Below, piece by piece: positions 11,750-23,000 of a DNA stretch of 64,000 nucleotides (positions within the stretch are counted from its first letter, which is position 1; the number at the start of each line of letters is the position of its first letter). The notes beneath the pieces were generated by a model that did not search any database, was not told where the DNA came from, and saw nothing but the letters and a program-made list of their open reading frames with translations. The translations under genes were made by a program, and so were the position numbers. This stretch comes from Borovskyia barvae (lineage: Eukaryota > Euglenozoa > Kinetoplastea > Trypanosomatida > Trypanosomatidae): positions 496,001 through 560,000 of the forward strand of contig JASAOM010001130.1 in NCBI GenBank assembly GCA_030849085.1. The letters run 5' to 3'.

Positions 11750-12247
11750 CTACACAAAGGCAACTTTTTGGTTCAAGTAGTACATGGACACGGCGGGGTA
11801 GAGCGCATCACCTTCTTTCAACGCGGGGATGTGGCCCGTTCCTTTTTTGTTCCCGCTCACCATATAGAGCGTGCCGGTCGTGGCATCCCAGTCGAATTCC
11901 ACCACACAATTGGTCGAGTAAGGGAACCGATCGCACTTCCAGGTCCCGTACACGTCGCCCGCCCGTGAGAGACACCAGCCACCCAGCTCGGAGATATACT
12001 TGCTTCCCGTGGCGCTCACTAAAGAGGGGCTTAGTTGGGGGAGAAGGCCCACCATCAACCCTGAGCCGTCCGCGCCCTCGCCCTGGTCGATAATGCGGAT
12101 AGCCCACTGGTGGTTTGCCGCGGTCAACGGTGTTTTGGTTCGCAGCGTCACCCATCCACCATTTGTCTCGCGCTGGGCGGTCGTACCGTCGAGGGTGACC
12201 CCGAGGTGTGGAGTGGTGGAATCGATCTCAAAGACGTCGAGCCCCAT
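11750..12247 (-). CDS. Small SPRY-domain protein
   Basis: The whole 165-aa protein appears to be a single SPRY (B30.2-like) beta-sandwich. Visible hallmarks are the paired hydrophobic strands ending in WAIRI near residue 48, GLMVGL near 65, the GGWCLSRAGDVYGTW stretch near 88-102, and a C-terminal part with VEFDWDATTGTLYMVSGN followed by LYPAVSMYYLNQKVAFV, the usual last strands of the fold. SPRY domains are protein-interaction modules; the partner is unknown. There is no signal peptide, membrane span or extra domain such as RING or TRIM, so it is a stand-alone SPRY protein. The start is the ATG at 12247. It is the only confident gene in the 6.1 kb between the two large kinases. Confidence 0.8.
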   Translation of the reverse strand: MGLDVFEIDSTTPHLGVTLDGTTAQRETNGGWVTLRTKTPLTAANHQWAIRIIDQGEGADGSGLMVGLLPQLSPSLVSATGSKYISELGGWCLSRAGDVYGTWKCDRFPYSTNCVVEFDWDATTGTLYMVSGNKKGTGHIPALKEGDALYPAVSMYYLNQKVAFV

Positions 12248-13600
12248 CCCTTTTTGCTTGTAGATTTTCGCGTTTCCTGATTTGCTAGAGAAATATATGA
12301 AAAAAGAAAGGGATTGTACGAAGAAGATAAACAGATTCGATGGAGCAGCACCGTTTCTGAAAAAAAAAGTTTGAGATCACAAGCGAAGGAGCAGGAAGAA
12401 CTTAAAAAAGGGAAAGAAAAACTCGATGATAACGGCGCACGAGAACACTTTTTTTCTTTGAAGGAGCAAAGGGGAAAAAATATGTGTGCTACCGTCCGAA
12501 CACCTTCACCTACACCCCACCATAAAATATTCACGCCGTGTTGTTGGGCAGAAACGCCAGAACGTCCGTTTGTGAAGTAGAAAAAAAAGGGAGGGGCAGA
12601 ACGCTGAACACAGAGCACCAAAACGAACTCCACGCGCCATTGTATACTTTCCCAAAAAGCTGGAGAATGGGGGAGGTATAGCGAGAAGCGCGACCGAACG
12701 CAATCCTACCGCTTGGCATCCTCGAGGGTTCTGGAAGGAGGTGTTTGCCGAAGGCGTTGTGCAACATTGCCAACAAGCAGTTTTGCTGACCTAAAAGCGA
12801 GAAGAGGTTTGGCCCGTTTGCGCTTTGATGCTGTCCACTACGTTGATGTCTCCCCTCTCGTTCAGACAAACCCCTGTGATGAGACAGACGGGAAGCAAGA
12901 GCAGCTTAAAGGCAGGGGTCATCGTGAGTTTTTCGCTCCGCGACGAGGGTGACTCGAACACGCTCTGAAAGATGTCACCACGTCAGCACCCAACTAAAAG
13001 CCCCCAAACACACGGAGCTGCGAGAGCGCCGAACGGTGCAGCAGAGTAGCTTGCTTGTCGTCGTTGAATGAGAAGTTGAGGTTGTCGCAAGAAGTGCAGT
13101 TTTCGAGTCACCTCCGCAAACGCGAATAGGTCGACTCCACAGAGCAGGAACAATAAAGGACCTCAGAGCATCATCCACAACCCAATGGAATGGGAGAACT
13201 TTCTTGACTGTGCCATCGCCACATAAGGCACACAAACAGCGGGGAAGAAATAAGTGAAACAGGATGAAGTACAGATGATGAAAAGAGGAGAAGGAAACGG
13301 CACACGGTACCTATGAATGAGTCGCCGATGCAAAGCAGCAGGCGAGGCAGGCGAAAGTGACGGGGGAGCACATCAGAGAGAAAACATCGCCCAAAGCGGC
13401 AGTGCTTATCGACCCTCTCTCCACCACCACCACCACCACCACCTTCCACCCACCATGCCTTCTGCTCGGTTTCTCCTTGGAACTTCGATCACCGGCACGC
13501 TGGGCCCTCGCCACGTCTTCCGAGTCAACACTTTATTTTTTTCGGTAAGCCGTGGGCGGTACGTCGCACACCATGTGAAAGGGGTGAAAAGGAGAAGAAA
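12248..13600. other. Intergenic region with coding-like fragments
   Basis: Upstream of the SPRY gene. It holds A-rich blocks at 12300-12480, a (CCA)n run at 13421-13442, and two coding-like minus-strand frames: a short ATG frame (12791-12922, listed separately) and an ATG-less frame at 12975-13235 containing CALCGDG. Neither is long enough to be a confident gene. Confidence 0.45.
12791..12922 (-). CDS. Possible small secreted or membrane-targeted peptide (43 aa)
   Basis: A short ATG frame of 43 codons. Its N terminus, MTPAFKLLLLPVCLITGVC, has the form of a signal peptide: a short polar start with one Lys, a hydrophobic core of about 12 residues, then Gly-Val-Cys. A polar tail follows (LNERGDINVVDSIKAQTGQ). 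It lies on the transcribed strand about 540 bases upstream of the SPRY gene. It could be a genuine small gene, the remaining 5' end of a larger decayed gene (coding-like sequence continues downstream in another frame), or chance. There is no strong polypyrimidine tract immediately upstream. Low confidence. Confidence 0.22.
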   Translation of the reverse strand: MTPAFKLLLLPVCLITGVCLNERGDINVVDSIKAQTGQTSSRF

Positions 13601-13633
13601 AGAGTGAAGAAGTCGTCCTCGTAGGGTGTTGCC

Positions 13634-14880
13634 TTTTTTTCCGCGAGGCACTTTAACGGACCGGGTCTTTACGCATGCACCCGCGCTTTCATGCCTACGG
13701 AACAGTTGTTACTTCAGACGTTGCGGCGAAATCCTGATCGGTGAGCTCAAACCGTCCACCGTGATAGCGTGCGATGCGTCGAGCAGAGGGATTCAAATCC
13801 GCCTCCACCGCTTCTCTGCGACGCCTTCTATCCGGCAATTCTCGTCGAGACCAAAAAGATGAAGGGAGAGTAGAAATTAGATGGGCAGCCGGAGCTACAG
13901 GTGGGTCGTGACTGTCAGGAGTATTGGCATGGGGAGATGTATGCGTGCAAGCCGATGAGGGTGGCGGACCTGGAACGTGCCTAATGAGCTCCAGTAGAAA
14001 GTTGGCGAGCTGAGGATTGGGAGTCAGCTGCTTAGGATACTCCTCGGGGATACCATGTCTTCGACGGAGATCAGCAAGGCCAGGGCATGACCAGGGATGC
14101 GCTGGGGACTCTTCGCAGGTGCGCCTGGACGACTCTGCGGCGACGTGCGGGTGATTCGCGTTGTGTTGACGTACTTTGGGCCGTTCTAGACTTTCCGGAC
14201 GTAAAACGAGGCAGGGCGCCCATCACATTGAATCCGCTTGCGATGTATGAAAAAAAAAAGTTTCTCCTCAGTCGTTTGTTACGAGGGCATGATGCACTGC
14301 TGAATGGCTTGTTTGTATGTGGTACACCAGGCCTGGAGTGGTGGAGAAAGCGTGGCCACACTGGGCGCTAACGTGAATCTCGGGTCCCGTGTCGGGGCGG
14401 GGTCGTTGCCGCAGGGGGCGCTGACTCCACCCCTACGGAGCGGGTTAAAGTGTTTAACGGCGGTTGCCGATGTTTTGCTTGGATGGGGCGGGAGAGGTGC
14501 GTGATGGCAAAAAATTTATCGCAATGGGGACAGGGGTTCTCTAGCGATGACTCGGACCCCGCGAACCGAAGTGGGAGTGGTGAGAGAGAGGGGCCCGTGA
14601 ACAAACATGTGCCGCCTTACAAACCACTCACACGAGTCCGTGGAACTATAGACTCGTTTGCACGAGTCCTGGTGAGCTGGTTCAACCGTATGTCTCGCTG
14701 GAGGTCGCTTCAGCGGAACGCCAGCTAGGACCTGATTGCCGCGCCAAGTCTTGCATCCTAACCCCGGCTTATAAGATTCAGGCACTTGGCTTCCCCACGT
14801 AGTGGGTACTAGACCCTGAAACCACGCTGAGGTGGCCGGCATCATCAGGGACAGCAGTGATTGCCTTCCAAAAGAAAATC
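13634..14880 (-). mobile_element. Fossil of a C2H2-finger element, probably a retroposon remnant (SIDER/DIRE or CRE/SLACS-like)
   Basis: On the transcribed strand this stretch loses the pyrimidine bias of the surrounding UTRs and shows coding-like pieces with several C2H2-finger-like remnants: CPHCDKFF followed by SRPIQAKH (near 14510-14570), RRHMFVHGP (near 14600-14620), and LERPKVRQH (near 14165-14190). A 175-codon frame without any ATG spans 13695-14222. In two of the fingers the expected first His is Pro. A run of seven A (minus strand) lies at 13634-13640, about 55 bases past the end of that frame, as a short retroposon tail might. The reading frame is not intact and no reverse-transcriptase domain is visible, so any element is truncated and old. 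Leishmania genomes carry degenerate ingi/L1Tc-related retroposons (SIDER, DIRE), often in 3' UTRs, as here downstream of the kinase ending at 15841. Trypanosomatid CRE/SLACS elements also carry C2H2 fingers. The family assignment is inference. Confidence 0.35.
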
Positions 14881-15840
14881 AGCGCAAGAAACGGAAGGTT
14901 CTGTCACCTCCAAAAGTCCGGGAGGGCTGTACCCAAGGCGCGCGCCTGCACGTGAAATACGCTCCTACTTCGGCAGCTCATGGGCAGTGCGGAAAGCTCC
15001 ATATTTTTTTTGCTGGTGGTAGTAGGATGGGGGAAGAGAGGCGCGGTAAAGCCCGCAGCAGAGAAAGGGATGCAGAGCAGAGGGAAAACAAAAAGTATTC
15101 TGAGCCTGTGTCCGATATATCGTTTGGGGGCACCACTTCTTCTGCGGCTTGAAATTGGGAGCTTCCCGTATGGTGGTGAGCCCCTCCCCCCCCCCTCGCA
15201 TGGTACCGAGGGTCCACTATCCCTTAGTTGAGAGCGAAGTCGACGCTTTACCTGTCCCTTTGTCGATCTCAAGTCATCTCCGGTGGGGAAAGGAGGGTGC
15301 AGTGCCTTCGGCGTCGAGACATCAGTGCAAGAGCTTTCCTTTCGTTACAAAATGCCAGCGCACCGGCATCGGAGATGTCAGCTCGTTGGAGCGACTGGAC
15401 TCTCTCCCCGCATTGGATGCAACGCGAACTTTGAAGTCGGCGAGTGTCCACGTTTTGCATTCGTGTCCCTCCCCGGTCCCTCTCATGCTCCGTCTTCGCT
15501 CAAAACTGGCCACCTCCAGGCAATTCTTTGCAGAGATGCACCCCTCTAACTCCTCCGGCGCAGTAGATGACCACGTCGAGAAAGCCGTGATGGCACCTGT
15601 ATGGGGATGAAGAAGGAGGGCCGTATCCACGCGGACTTCCACATACATATATGCGTGTGTGTGAGGGTGTACAAGGAAAGAAGGGTCCTGTACCCCCTCC
15701 ACAAAAAAAAAGGAGGATCGAAACTCCCGATCGCGATGACATCAGCCCAGTCCCCGAACCTCCAGGAGCTGCGCAGTATCTGCCCTCCCGAAACTTCCAG
15801 AAAAAATAAGAACACACGCATTTTTGATACCTCGAATCGG
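14881..15840. other. 3' UTR / intergenic region below the STE-type kinase
   Basis: Probably the 3' UTR of the kinase gene ending at 15841. Composition is mixed rather than strongly purine-biased. Several overlapping frames are open on both strands at 15149-15702, but none shows a domain. A C-run lies at about 15182-15196. Confidence 0.5.
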
Positions 15841-18800
15841 TTACGCACAATACGCACGCGAGTACTCTGTCAAAATACTGATGATCTCACCAATTGTGCA
15901 ACGATGTTCGACATCGCGCTCTAAAGCGTGCTGTGTGATACGCTGCAGCCACCGCGGTGCTTTCTCGATTTGACTCGTGGTGTACGGCACCACCTCTTCC
16001 TCGGCGATGTAATACATCAGAGGAATCGACTCAAAGACAGAGAAGTGGCGCGTACAATCAGACCACGGTGTCTGGCCCAGCCAAAGTTGCAAAAGCGTGC
16101 ACGCGTAGGCCCAGACATCCGACTTGAGGTGCGGCTTGTTCAGAATCACCTCTGGGGCCATGTACGCGGCCGTCCCAACGAGTGAACCGCAACTGTTCTC
16201 CTTCCTCGTATATCGTAGATGCGAGCTGGTACCGTCCGTGCCAACGAGAAAGAAACGACTGCATCCGAAGTCGGAGATGGCGACGCTGCCATCCGACCGA
16301 GTTAGCACATTCTCTGGCTTCACATCACCATGGATAACGTTGTGATCGTGCAAATGTTTCAGCCCGCGCGCTATGCCACAGGCGTGATTGTAAAACAAAG
16401 GTTCAGGAATTGGCCGAAATTGCCGATACAGTTGCACGATGCTGCCCCCACTGGCATATTCCATTACCAACAACAGCTGGTGTGTATCCACTTCTTTTGA
16501 TGCCCCATAGAATATAATCACGTTGGGGTGTGGGGGCAACATCGACCATGTCTGCAACTCACGCCAGTTCAAGTCCGTAGATCCAGAGTCGTAGGAGTAG
16601 CGCGACTGTTTCACAGCAACTATGAGACCGGTATCCAAGTTGAGAGCCTTGTAGACGGCGCCGAATGCGCCCTTGCCAATAGGGCCGCCACACACACGGA
16701 AGTGATGCGAGTATATCGCAATGCCACTCTGCCCTGATTCCAGCACGATCGAGGCCACAAAGTTGCGGCGGATGGTGCTGCTCTCGCTGCGAACCGTCGC
16801 AGACACCTCGCTGGTGAGCTCAGCTTCCTCGCATTCGTTGTAATCAGCGTCGCAATTGAGATGCGACACGCAACTCACCGTCGTCCGCGTATTAGAATAG
16901 CGCGAAAGAGTGTAAGGTGATACCACAAGTCTCTCGTCCGGTTCGACAGCCGAAGCGAAGTGAGTACGTCCTATCGCCGTGTCATCGTTCCTCCCCAAGT
17001 GAGCTTCCTCCTCGCTGGTCATTGCAGGCGGAGAATGCGACATAACTTTCGTCAGTGGCCCTCGCGGTCCTCCCTTCTCGGGCTTGGCGGCCGGTGAGGA
17101 TTTGAGTGCCGTCTGACCCGGCGCAACTGAAGTGACGGGCGCACGAGAAGGCGGACGAAGGCTCGGCGTAGTTCCAACTCGGGTCATCGCAGGGTCACCG
17201 GAAGCGATGTTGACCTCCCCTACAGTGCAAGTGGCCGTTGCGACAGCATCGCTGGCTGCGCTGTGAATCGTGACTTCCTTGAGTACCGCATCGCTGGCCG
17301 GCACTGGCGCCGTAGCCGCGAAGAAACTATTTCTACAACCGGTATTCTCTGCCTTGAACCGGCCGTGCTTCACAACCGCCGTGTCGACGTCGCCTCCACG
17401 GTCTGACTCGCGGTGAAGCGTCTCTCGTCGCATTGGTCGGCGCAATGGTTCGTTGAAGGGCAGCCGGTGATCAAATTTAAGTGGTCGGGTTGAGTTTGTT
17501 TCCATCAAGGAGGTTGTCAGCCGATGCGCGCTGCAGATTTCAGGCAGTTGGTCGACGAAGCCGCAACCCGCGGTGGAGTCGCGCACCGTAAGATCAAAGA
17601 ATGTGCCACTCCCGCCGAGGCCAGTTGTTTCCCCGGCACTGGGGTCGGCGGTTGTTCCTGGCAACTGCAACCCGAGAACCTGCGCCAGTTGTTCACGCTC
17701 ATTCCGATTCATCTCGAAGCGCCACGAGAGTCTGTCGAAACGCTTCAGATAGTTTTGCAGCACGCGCCACACTGGCAGGAAGGCCTGGAATTCAAGCAAA
17801 TACGCGAAGACCTCGTCTTTCACGATCGTGCATGGCAGACTCCGGGTTCCGTGCTCCATATCGGGGTGGGAAAGCTTGATACTGCAGGTTCCTGCTAGGA
17901 CGACATCCAACCGCATCCGCTGTGGGAGGCAGCTGCACTTCGTTGCCACCTGCAAGCTGATCTCTTCGTCCTCTCTCGATGTATCTGGGAGATTCTCAAG
18001 ACTATCATGAATCATGATAAAACTCATGCGCGTCGGAGCTGGAATAATCGTCGGGTCGTTGACGGTACGATAGAGAGACACTGCGAGCCAGTGCATGCGA
18101 TGGAGCAGCCGCGCATCATCGGAGTTGAGAGGTAACAAAAGGTTATCGGAGTTGCACAAATCAAAAAAGCTTTGACCGTTTTGCTCCGCCTTTTTCCAGC
18201 CAAGGAAGTGCTCGCACATGTTATTCAGCTTTCTCACCCACTGCTCCGCAGCAGCCAAGTTTTTGCCCTGTCGCTCGATGATCTGTAATGCTTTGGATAC
18301 CTTCATTTGGCCCCGTCGGCTATTACTCAATCGCGACGAGTTGAACTTCATCAGATACTCCGCCGGATCGAACTCTGCAGCTACACCTGCACCAGTAGGA
18401 GTCCGCGCTACCTGGCCGGTGGCTCTGCCGCCCGATTCGATGTCTCGCAGAGATGGGTACAGCATCTCATAGGTGCCCGTATCCAGCGTTGCTATCGGTA
18501 ATCGGTGATCATCCTGCAATGCCTCGAACATGCCGCCGTGGTCTAGCGCCTCTTCCACCAGACAGCAAAGCACACGTCCATTCCGCAAGAAATCCAGCGA
18601 CCCGTCCCACTTCCAATTTGCGCCAAGGTCGAAGCGGTGGCGGTGCTGAGCAGGAATGTTCTGTCGTGTAGTCTTGGGGTGAGCAGCGCGTGAACCTGAC
18701 GATGGCCGAACACTCCGTTGGCGGGATGCACCATCGGATGGGAAGCCGCTGCTTTGCCCGCATGGAAACGAGCTTTTCACATGGCCATCAGGAAAAGAAG

Positions 18801-19197
18801 ATAAGCTTGGTTGGAAGCCGCAAGAAGAAACACAATTCTCACTACAGTCAGTTGTGTCGTTGCAGCTCGGAAGCGAAGATGTGGCGCTAGCAGAAGTAGT
18901 GCGGCGAATCTCTAACCGACCCTTCTTCACATCCAAGCAGCGTTGCACCTCAACGATCCAGTCCATCCATGCACTCATCGCGGCGTATAAGCTCACAACA
19001 TCTCGTAGCGTCTCGGAGTTTTTATCTTGATAGCGCATCAGGAGGAGATGAAATAGATGTAGGTCACAAATCTCAAGTCTGTTGGCATGTTCGAGGATGC
19101 GCGCCGCATCGATGGCCCTCTCCGGCTCATTCTCTTCCAGTACAGCCATCAGCCGATCCCACCGCGTGGCAGGAAGCGCTGCAAGTGCCTTGTTCAT
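15841..19197 (-). CDS. Large protein kinase, STE/MAP3K-like, C-terminal catalytic domain
   Basis: A Ser/Thr protein kinase of 1118 aa. I start it at the ATG at 19197 (MNKALAALPATRW); the frame is open for a further 40 codons to an ATG at 19317, but that extension is hydrophobic, UTR-like sequence. The kinase domain is at the extreme C terminus, about 833-1118: GKGAFG at about 841, AVK (Lys near 863), EYASGGS in the hinge, catalytic loop HGDVKPEN (about 956-963), DFG near 976 and APE near 1014. The catalytic loop has Gly in place of the Arg of HRD, as in the receptor-like kinase downstream. The N-terminal 230 residues are helical, with a Ser-rich linker; residues about 230-560 form a second helical region; 560-830 is Ser/Thr/Pro-rich and likely a regulated linker. 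There is no membrane span. This architecture suits a MAP3K-type scaffolded kinase; substrate and pathway are unknown. Confidence 0.88.
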   Translation of the reverse strand: MNKALAALPATRWDRLMAVLEENEPERAIDAARILEHANRLEICDLHLFHLLLMRYQDKNSETLRDVVSLYAAMSAWMDWIVEVQRCLDVKKGRLEIRRTTSASATSSLPSCNDTTDCSENCVSSCGFQPSLSSFPDGHVKSSFPCGQSSGFPSDGASRQRSVRPSSGSRAAHPKTTRQNIPAQHRHRFDLGANWKWDGSLDFLRNGRVLCCLVEEALDHGGMFEALQDDHRLPIATLDTGTYEMLYPSLRDIESGGRATGQVARTPTGAGVAAEFDPAEYLMKFNSSRLSNSRRGQMKVSKALQIIERQGKNLAAAEQWVRKLNNMCEHFLGWKKAEQNGQSFFDLCNSDNLLLPLNSDDARLLHRMHWLAVSLYRTVNDPTIIPAPTRMSFIMIHDSLENLPDTSREDEEISLQVATKCSCLPQRMRLDVVLAGTCSIKLSHPDMEHGTRSLPCTIVKDEVFAYLLEFQAFLPVWRVLQNYLKRFDRLSWRFEMNRNEREQLAQVLGLQLPGTTADPSAGETTGLGGSGTFFDLTVRDSTAGCGFVDQLPEICSAHRLTTSLMETNSTRPLKFDHRLPFNEPLRRPMRRETLHRESDRGGDVDTAVVKHGRFKAENTGCRNSFFAATAPVPASDAVLKEVTIHSAASDAVATATCTVGEVNIASGDPAMTRVGTTPSLRPPSRAPVTSVAPGQTALKSSPAAKPEKGGPRGPLTKVMSHSPPAMTSEEEAHLGRNDDTAIGRTHFASAVEPDERLVVSPYTLSRYSNTRTTVSCVSHLNCDADYNECEEAELTSEVSATVRSESSTIRRNFVASIVLESGQSGIAIYSHHFRVCGGPIGKGAFGAVYKALNLDTGLIVAVKQSRYSYDSGSTDLNWRELQTWSMLPPHPNVIIFYGASKEVDTHQLLLVMEYASGGSIVQLYRQFRPIPEPLFYNHACGIARGLKHLHDHNVIHGDVKPENVLTRSDGSVAISDFGCSRFFLVGTDGTSSHLRYTRKENSCGSLVGTAAYMAPEVILNKPHLKSDVWAYACTLLQLWLGQTPWSDCTRHFSVFESIPLMYYIAEEEVVPYTTSQIEKAPRWLQRITQHALERDVEHRCTIGEIISILTEYSRAYCA

Positions 19198-20034
19198 TCG
19201 AAGTTGTGAGTGACAAACAAACAAAACGCACCCCTCTGCGAGAATCACCTCTCCGTCATTGTGGGGAGGGAAAGAAAAAGGGAGCGGAATGGCAAATGAT
19301 AGGCAGTAGGATTGCATGAGTTGTTTGTGTGTGTGCGTGTGTGTGTGTGATTCGAACGAGATGAAAGAGAGGAAAAGTCATGGTTAACAGAGAAGGAAGA
19401 TAGCCGCGTCAGGAGGAAGAGGTGGAAAGGGCCGAAAAGAGAAAAAAATTCCGAAGGGCACAGCTGTTGTGAGAGAGGGGAAGAGAGAGGGGGGGAGAAC
19501 GGCTTGTGAAGAAGTGACACAAGCCCTTTCTGTCGGGCAGCTGAAGTTTCAGGGAAGAAGCTCACAGCGCTTTTGATTCTCGCAGCAAGTTGGAGCCATC
19601 CCCACCCCCACTCCCAGACCCCAAAACGCCCTCTCTTCCCCCAGACGGTCATCACTGTAGTGGCAAAAAGGTTGAGCTCCATATTTAAGAACGATCACAC
19701 CAAGAAAAGAAAAAAATGCAAAGCAAAAACATACAGACTGAGCTGTAGAAACGCACATTGCACGATGGACAGGGTGACGAAGAGGCAGTGAGACCCTCAT
19801 AAATCGCACGTCCGCAACGCAGAGGCGTGCATCTCCCCGATGCATCTGGGGCGCCGCAGAAAATGTCAGGAGGTGTGGTGGCTACTGAAACATGAACATG
19901 GAAGGCCGATGTTGGCATTCGCCCCGTTCCCCCTTTCCTCTCCCACGCTACCGCCGTCCCTTACTCCACCCCCTTCTCGGCCTACACGGATTATGGGCAC
20001 CAAGCCACAAACCCGCACAAGCTTATCCGCTGGA
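19198..20034. other. Intergenic region with TG repeat
   Basis: Between the RIC1 stop (20035) and the kinase start. It contains a TG-rich microsatellite at about 19324-19349 and an A/G-rich block at 19430-19505, i.e. a pyrimidine tract on the transcribed strand placed suitably to direct trans-splicing of the kinase mRNA. Nothing else is seen. Confidence 0.55.
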
Positions 20035-23000
20035 CTACTCCGGTGCCAGAGTTATTTGGACCTCATGCTCGATCACGTCCGTAGCCAGTGTGGGAAGTGC
20101 AGTAGCAGCAGCAGCGGTTGGCGTAGATTCACGAGCGCACAAGGCGGAGGGTGGAAGTGAAACGAAGACATCTTGGAGAAACGGCTTATAGGCAGCGTTC
20201 TCCGGCACCGACAGGAGGGCGTCAAGATCAGCAAACACCGCCATTAGCTCACTTGAAGAGACGTCACTTCGCGGCGCGCTCTTTCCAGACAGCTGCTCCA
20301 TCGAGGATGTGGGTGCGTCGCGCGACAGCAGCAGCGATATGAGGTTCGACTTGCACATCAGTAGCACGCTGAAGGCCAGATCATACACGAAAATGCAGGA
20401 AAACATTTGATGCAAGGACTGAACCGTTCGAAGCATGCTGGTAGTGGCGTAGAGCGTCGATTGCGCTAGTGTCCACACTTTTGGATTGGTGCCACTCAGT
20501 ACGCCTGGGAGCCCAGCGACCTGAGCAATTTGATGCTCCGTCAGCCATGTGCTCCACGCTGTGCTGGCACTTGGGCCGGTGTTTGCGAAAAAACTGCGAG
20601 GCAGGCCAAGTTCCTTGTGGAGGCCGTCGAAGATATCTTGCAGAACTGCTGCGCGTCCATCTCCGTCGGTGTTCCGCGGGCCCCCGTTATTAACAAGGGC
20701 TCCGAAGGAATCCTCTCGCGCCATCTCCGAGAGAAGAGGCTTCACCGTGTGCAAAAAGTGCATGACAGAGAAAGAAAAAGTTTCGAGCAGCTTTGTCAGC
20801 TGCTTCACATATCCAGTTCGTAGAAGCCGTAACGCTTCTTGGTGCACGACGTTGGGCAGCTGAGGATAACGCTGAAATACGTGACGCACGGCTTCCTGTC
20901 GCTGCATCTCCTCCGAAGCCTCGTCTGCGGCGCTGCTGTCATGCGAGGGAATACATCGTGCTGTGCTGAACAGCAACGCCGGAAACCCTTCCACTCTGTG
21001 TTGCACCTTGAGAGGCATCGCGCCACTCGACGTCGCCGCGGTCGTTTTCGTCTGGACCGCCGTCGTGGCACCGACGGAGTACCCCTCCACCGCTTCATAG
21101 TCGTCGTATGCGACACCACTGAACGTCAGTTGTCGCAGCCACCTTGAAAGGAAGCCGCCAGAGGAACCTCCTGCTCCACGGACGTTCGTGCCACAATTTG
21201 CAGCGTCGCCGAAATCGATCCCACTGGCGATGGGCATGGCGATCTCCTCCTCCAGAAGAGCCATGAAACGCATGATGTCGCACGCCGCAGCGTAGCTGCC
21301 GTTTTCAACAAAAACCTGAAACAGTTCCACGGCACAGTCGTTGGCCTGTTGTAGTGAGTCCGCGCCGTCACTCAGGTGTTTCGGTGCACCACTGTCCCCG
21401 TTGCTCCATTGTGCTAGTCTCTCCGCTGACAGCGCGACAGCTGGGTTGTAGTTTCCCATCATGATGACGCGCACCAAATGCAAAGCTTCCGTGTAGCGAT
21501 GGTGCGCCATGCACTCATGAAAGAAGTCTGTTGGTGAGCCTAGGAAGTCGAGCACGAGATGCCAACGTGTGAAGTCCATCTTCCGCACACACCCCATCAC
21601 AATCGCATAGTATTCGGGATAGTTGCGCAGAAGGGTAATGGTGGCCCGCACTGCACTTCGTTGGCTCAAACCAGGGACAGAAGCCGGCGGAGTGTCGTTC
21701 AGCGCCGTATGAAGAAAAAGGTCCAGCGCAGCCGTGAAGGTACCACTTAATCGCATGCGTTCAAGCCAGTAGAAAAGCTTGCGATCCCAAAGGAAGGCAG
21801 CGGCCCTACCGTCCATCTCCAAGGATGAGAACGACGACGACGGCCATGCGGATTTCATGGAGGTGGAACCCACTGGAGCCTCTCCTGTTATATCTGGCAG
21901 GTTTGACGAGTCAGAGGGGCGTGCGGCGGAGATCGCGGTACGGAACCTCATCGCGTTACTTGGGGCCGTCGGCATCGCAGCAAGCAATAGCAGCGACAGA
22001 ATACGATGCGCATATAAAACGGGGCGCAGTGCCATCTGAGGTCGCGGAGACGCGCCACTCCCCCCAACGTTGCCGCGGAGGTTGCTAGGATATGAAGCAG
22101 ACGTATCGGTGCCGATACATATCATACACCCGTCGAAGGGTGAAGGACAGAGGGGCAGCAATTCCGAATCCCGCGTGGCTGCAACTTCCATCCGCTGCGT
22201 CGCCACGAAGGCCGAGTTTCCCATGTGGCGCGACGGTTGCATGAGCTGCGTCAGCACAAGACCCTGCTTCTCCTCATGCATCAGTAGTGCGGCCCCGCGC
22301 ACCGGTGCCGTGCGGTCCACCCAGCATCGGAATACGTAACTGCTACGCGTGTCATCAAAGGGCATTGCGATGGTATGGACGTGCGCCACGGCCTCGGGTT
22401 CCGCATTCAAGGACGCCCCACCGGATACCTCTCCACGATGCTTCTGCACCCCCCGCAGCAAGACAAGAGAGTGGTCGCTTCGCTTGTGCAGCAGCAGAAG
22501 CAACTCCACCTGATCCTGGATCCGTTGAGAGAACTCACGGTCGTCCTCTTCACCACGAAGGCAGACTGGGTACACGTGAAGCGGGCTCGCCAAGTCCGGG
22601 GAGAGTGCTAGCTGCTGAACAGATGTGAGGGCGACGCACGGAGCCCCTGAGGAGAGCCCCTGGACATTATCGGTGAAGACGTAACGGAACACGCGAACAA
22701 TTTGGCTGCAATCGACTACCACTACGTAGCCCTCACCAAGGTGATCCTGGTGGACAGTTGAGAGCTGCGACGGTCTGCCGTCCAGTGCAATCCGTGCTGA
22801 AGCGTGCGAAGGGGACACGCTCGAGGTACAGAACACAATCAATTCGAATGTCTTCGAATCCTTTCGCAGCGCCGGTACAACAACCGCCACGTCACGCAGC
22901 CACACGGGATCTGCTATGCAGCTGAAAGACAGCTCTTCCTGCTTTTTCGATGCCAGCCTCCACGTGCAGCGTTCCCGGTTGAATAGAACAAGTCCACAGC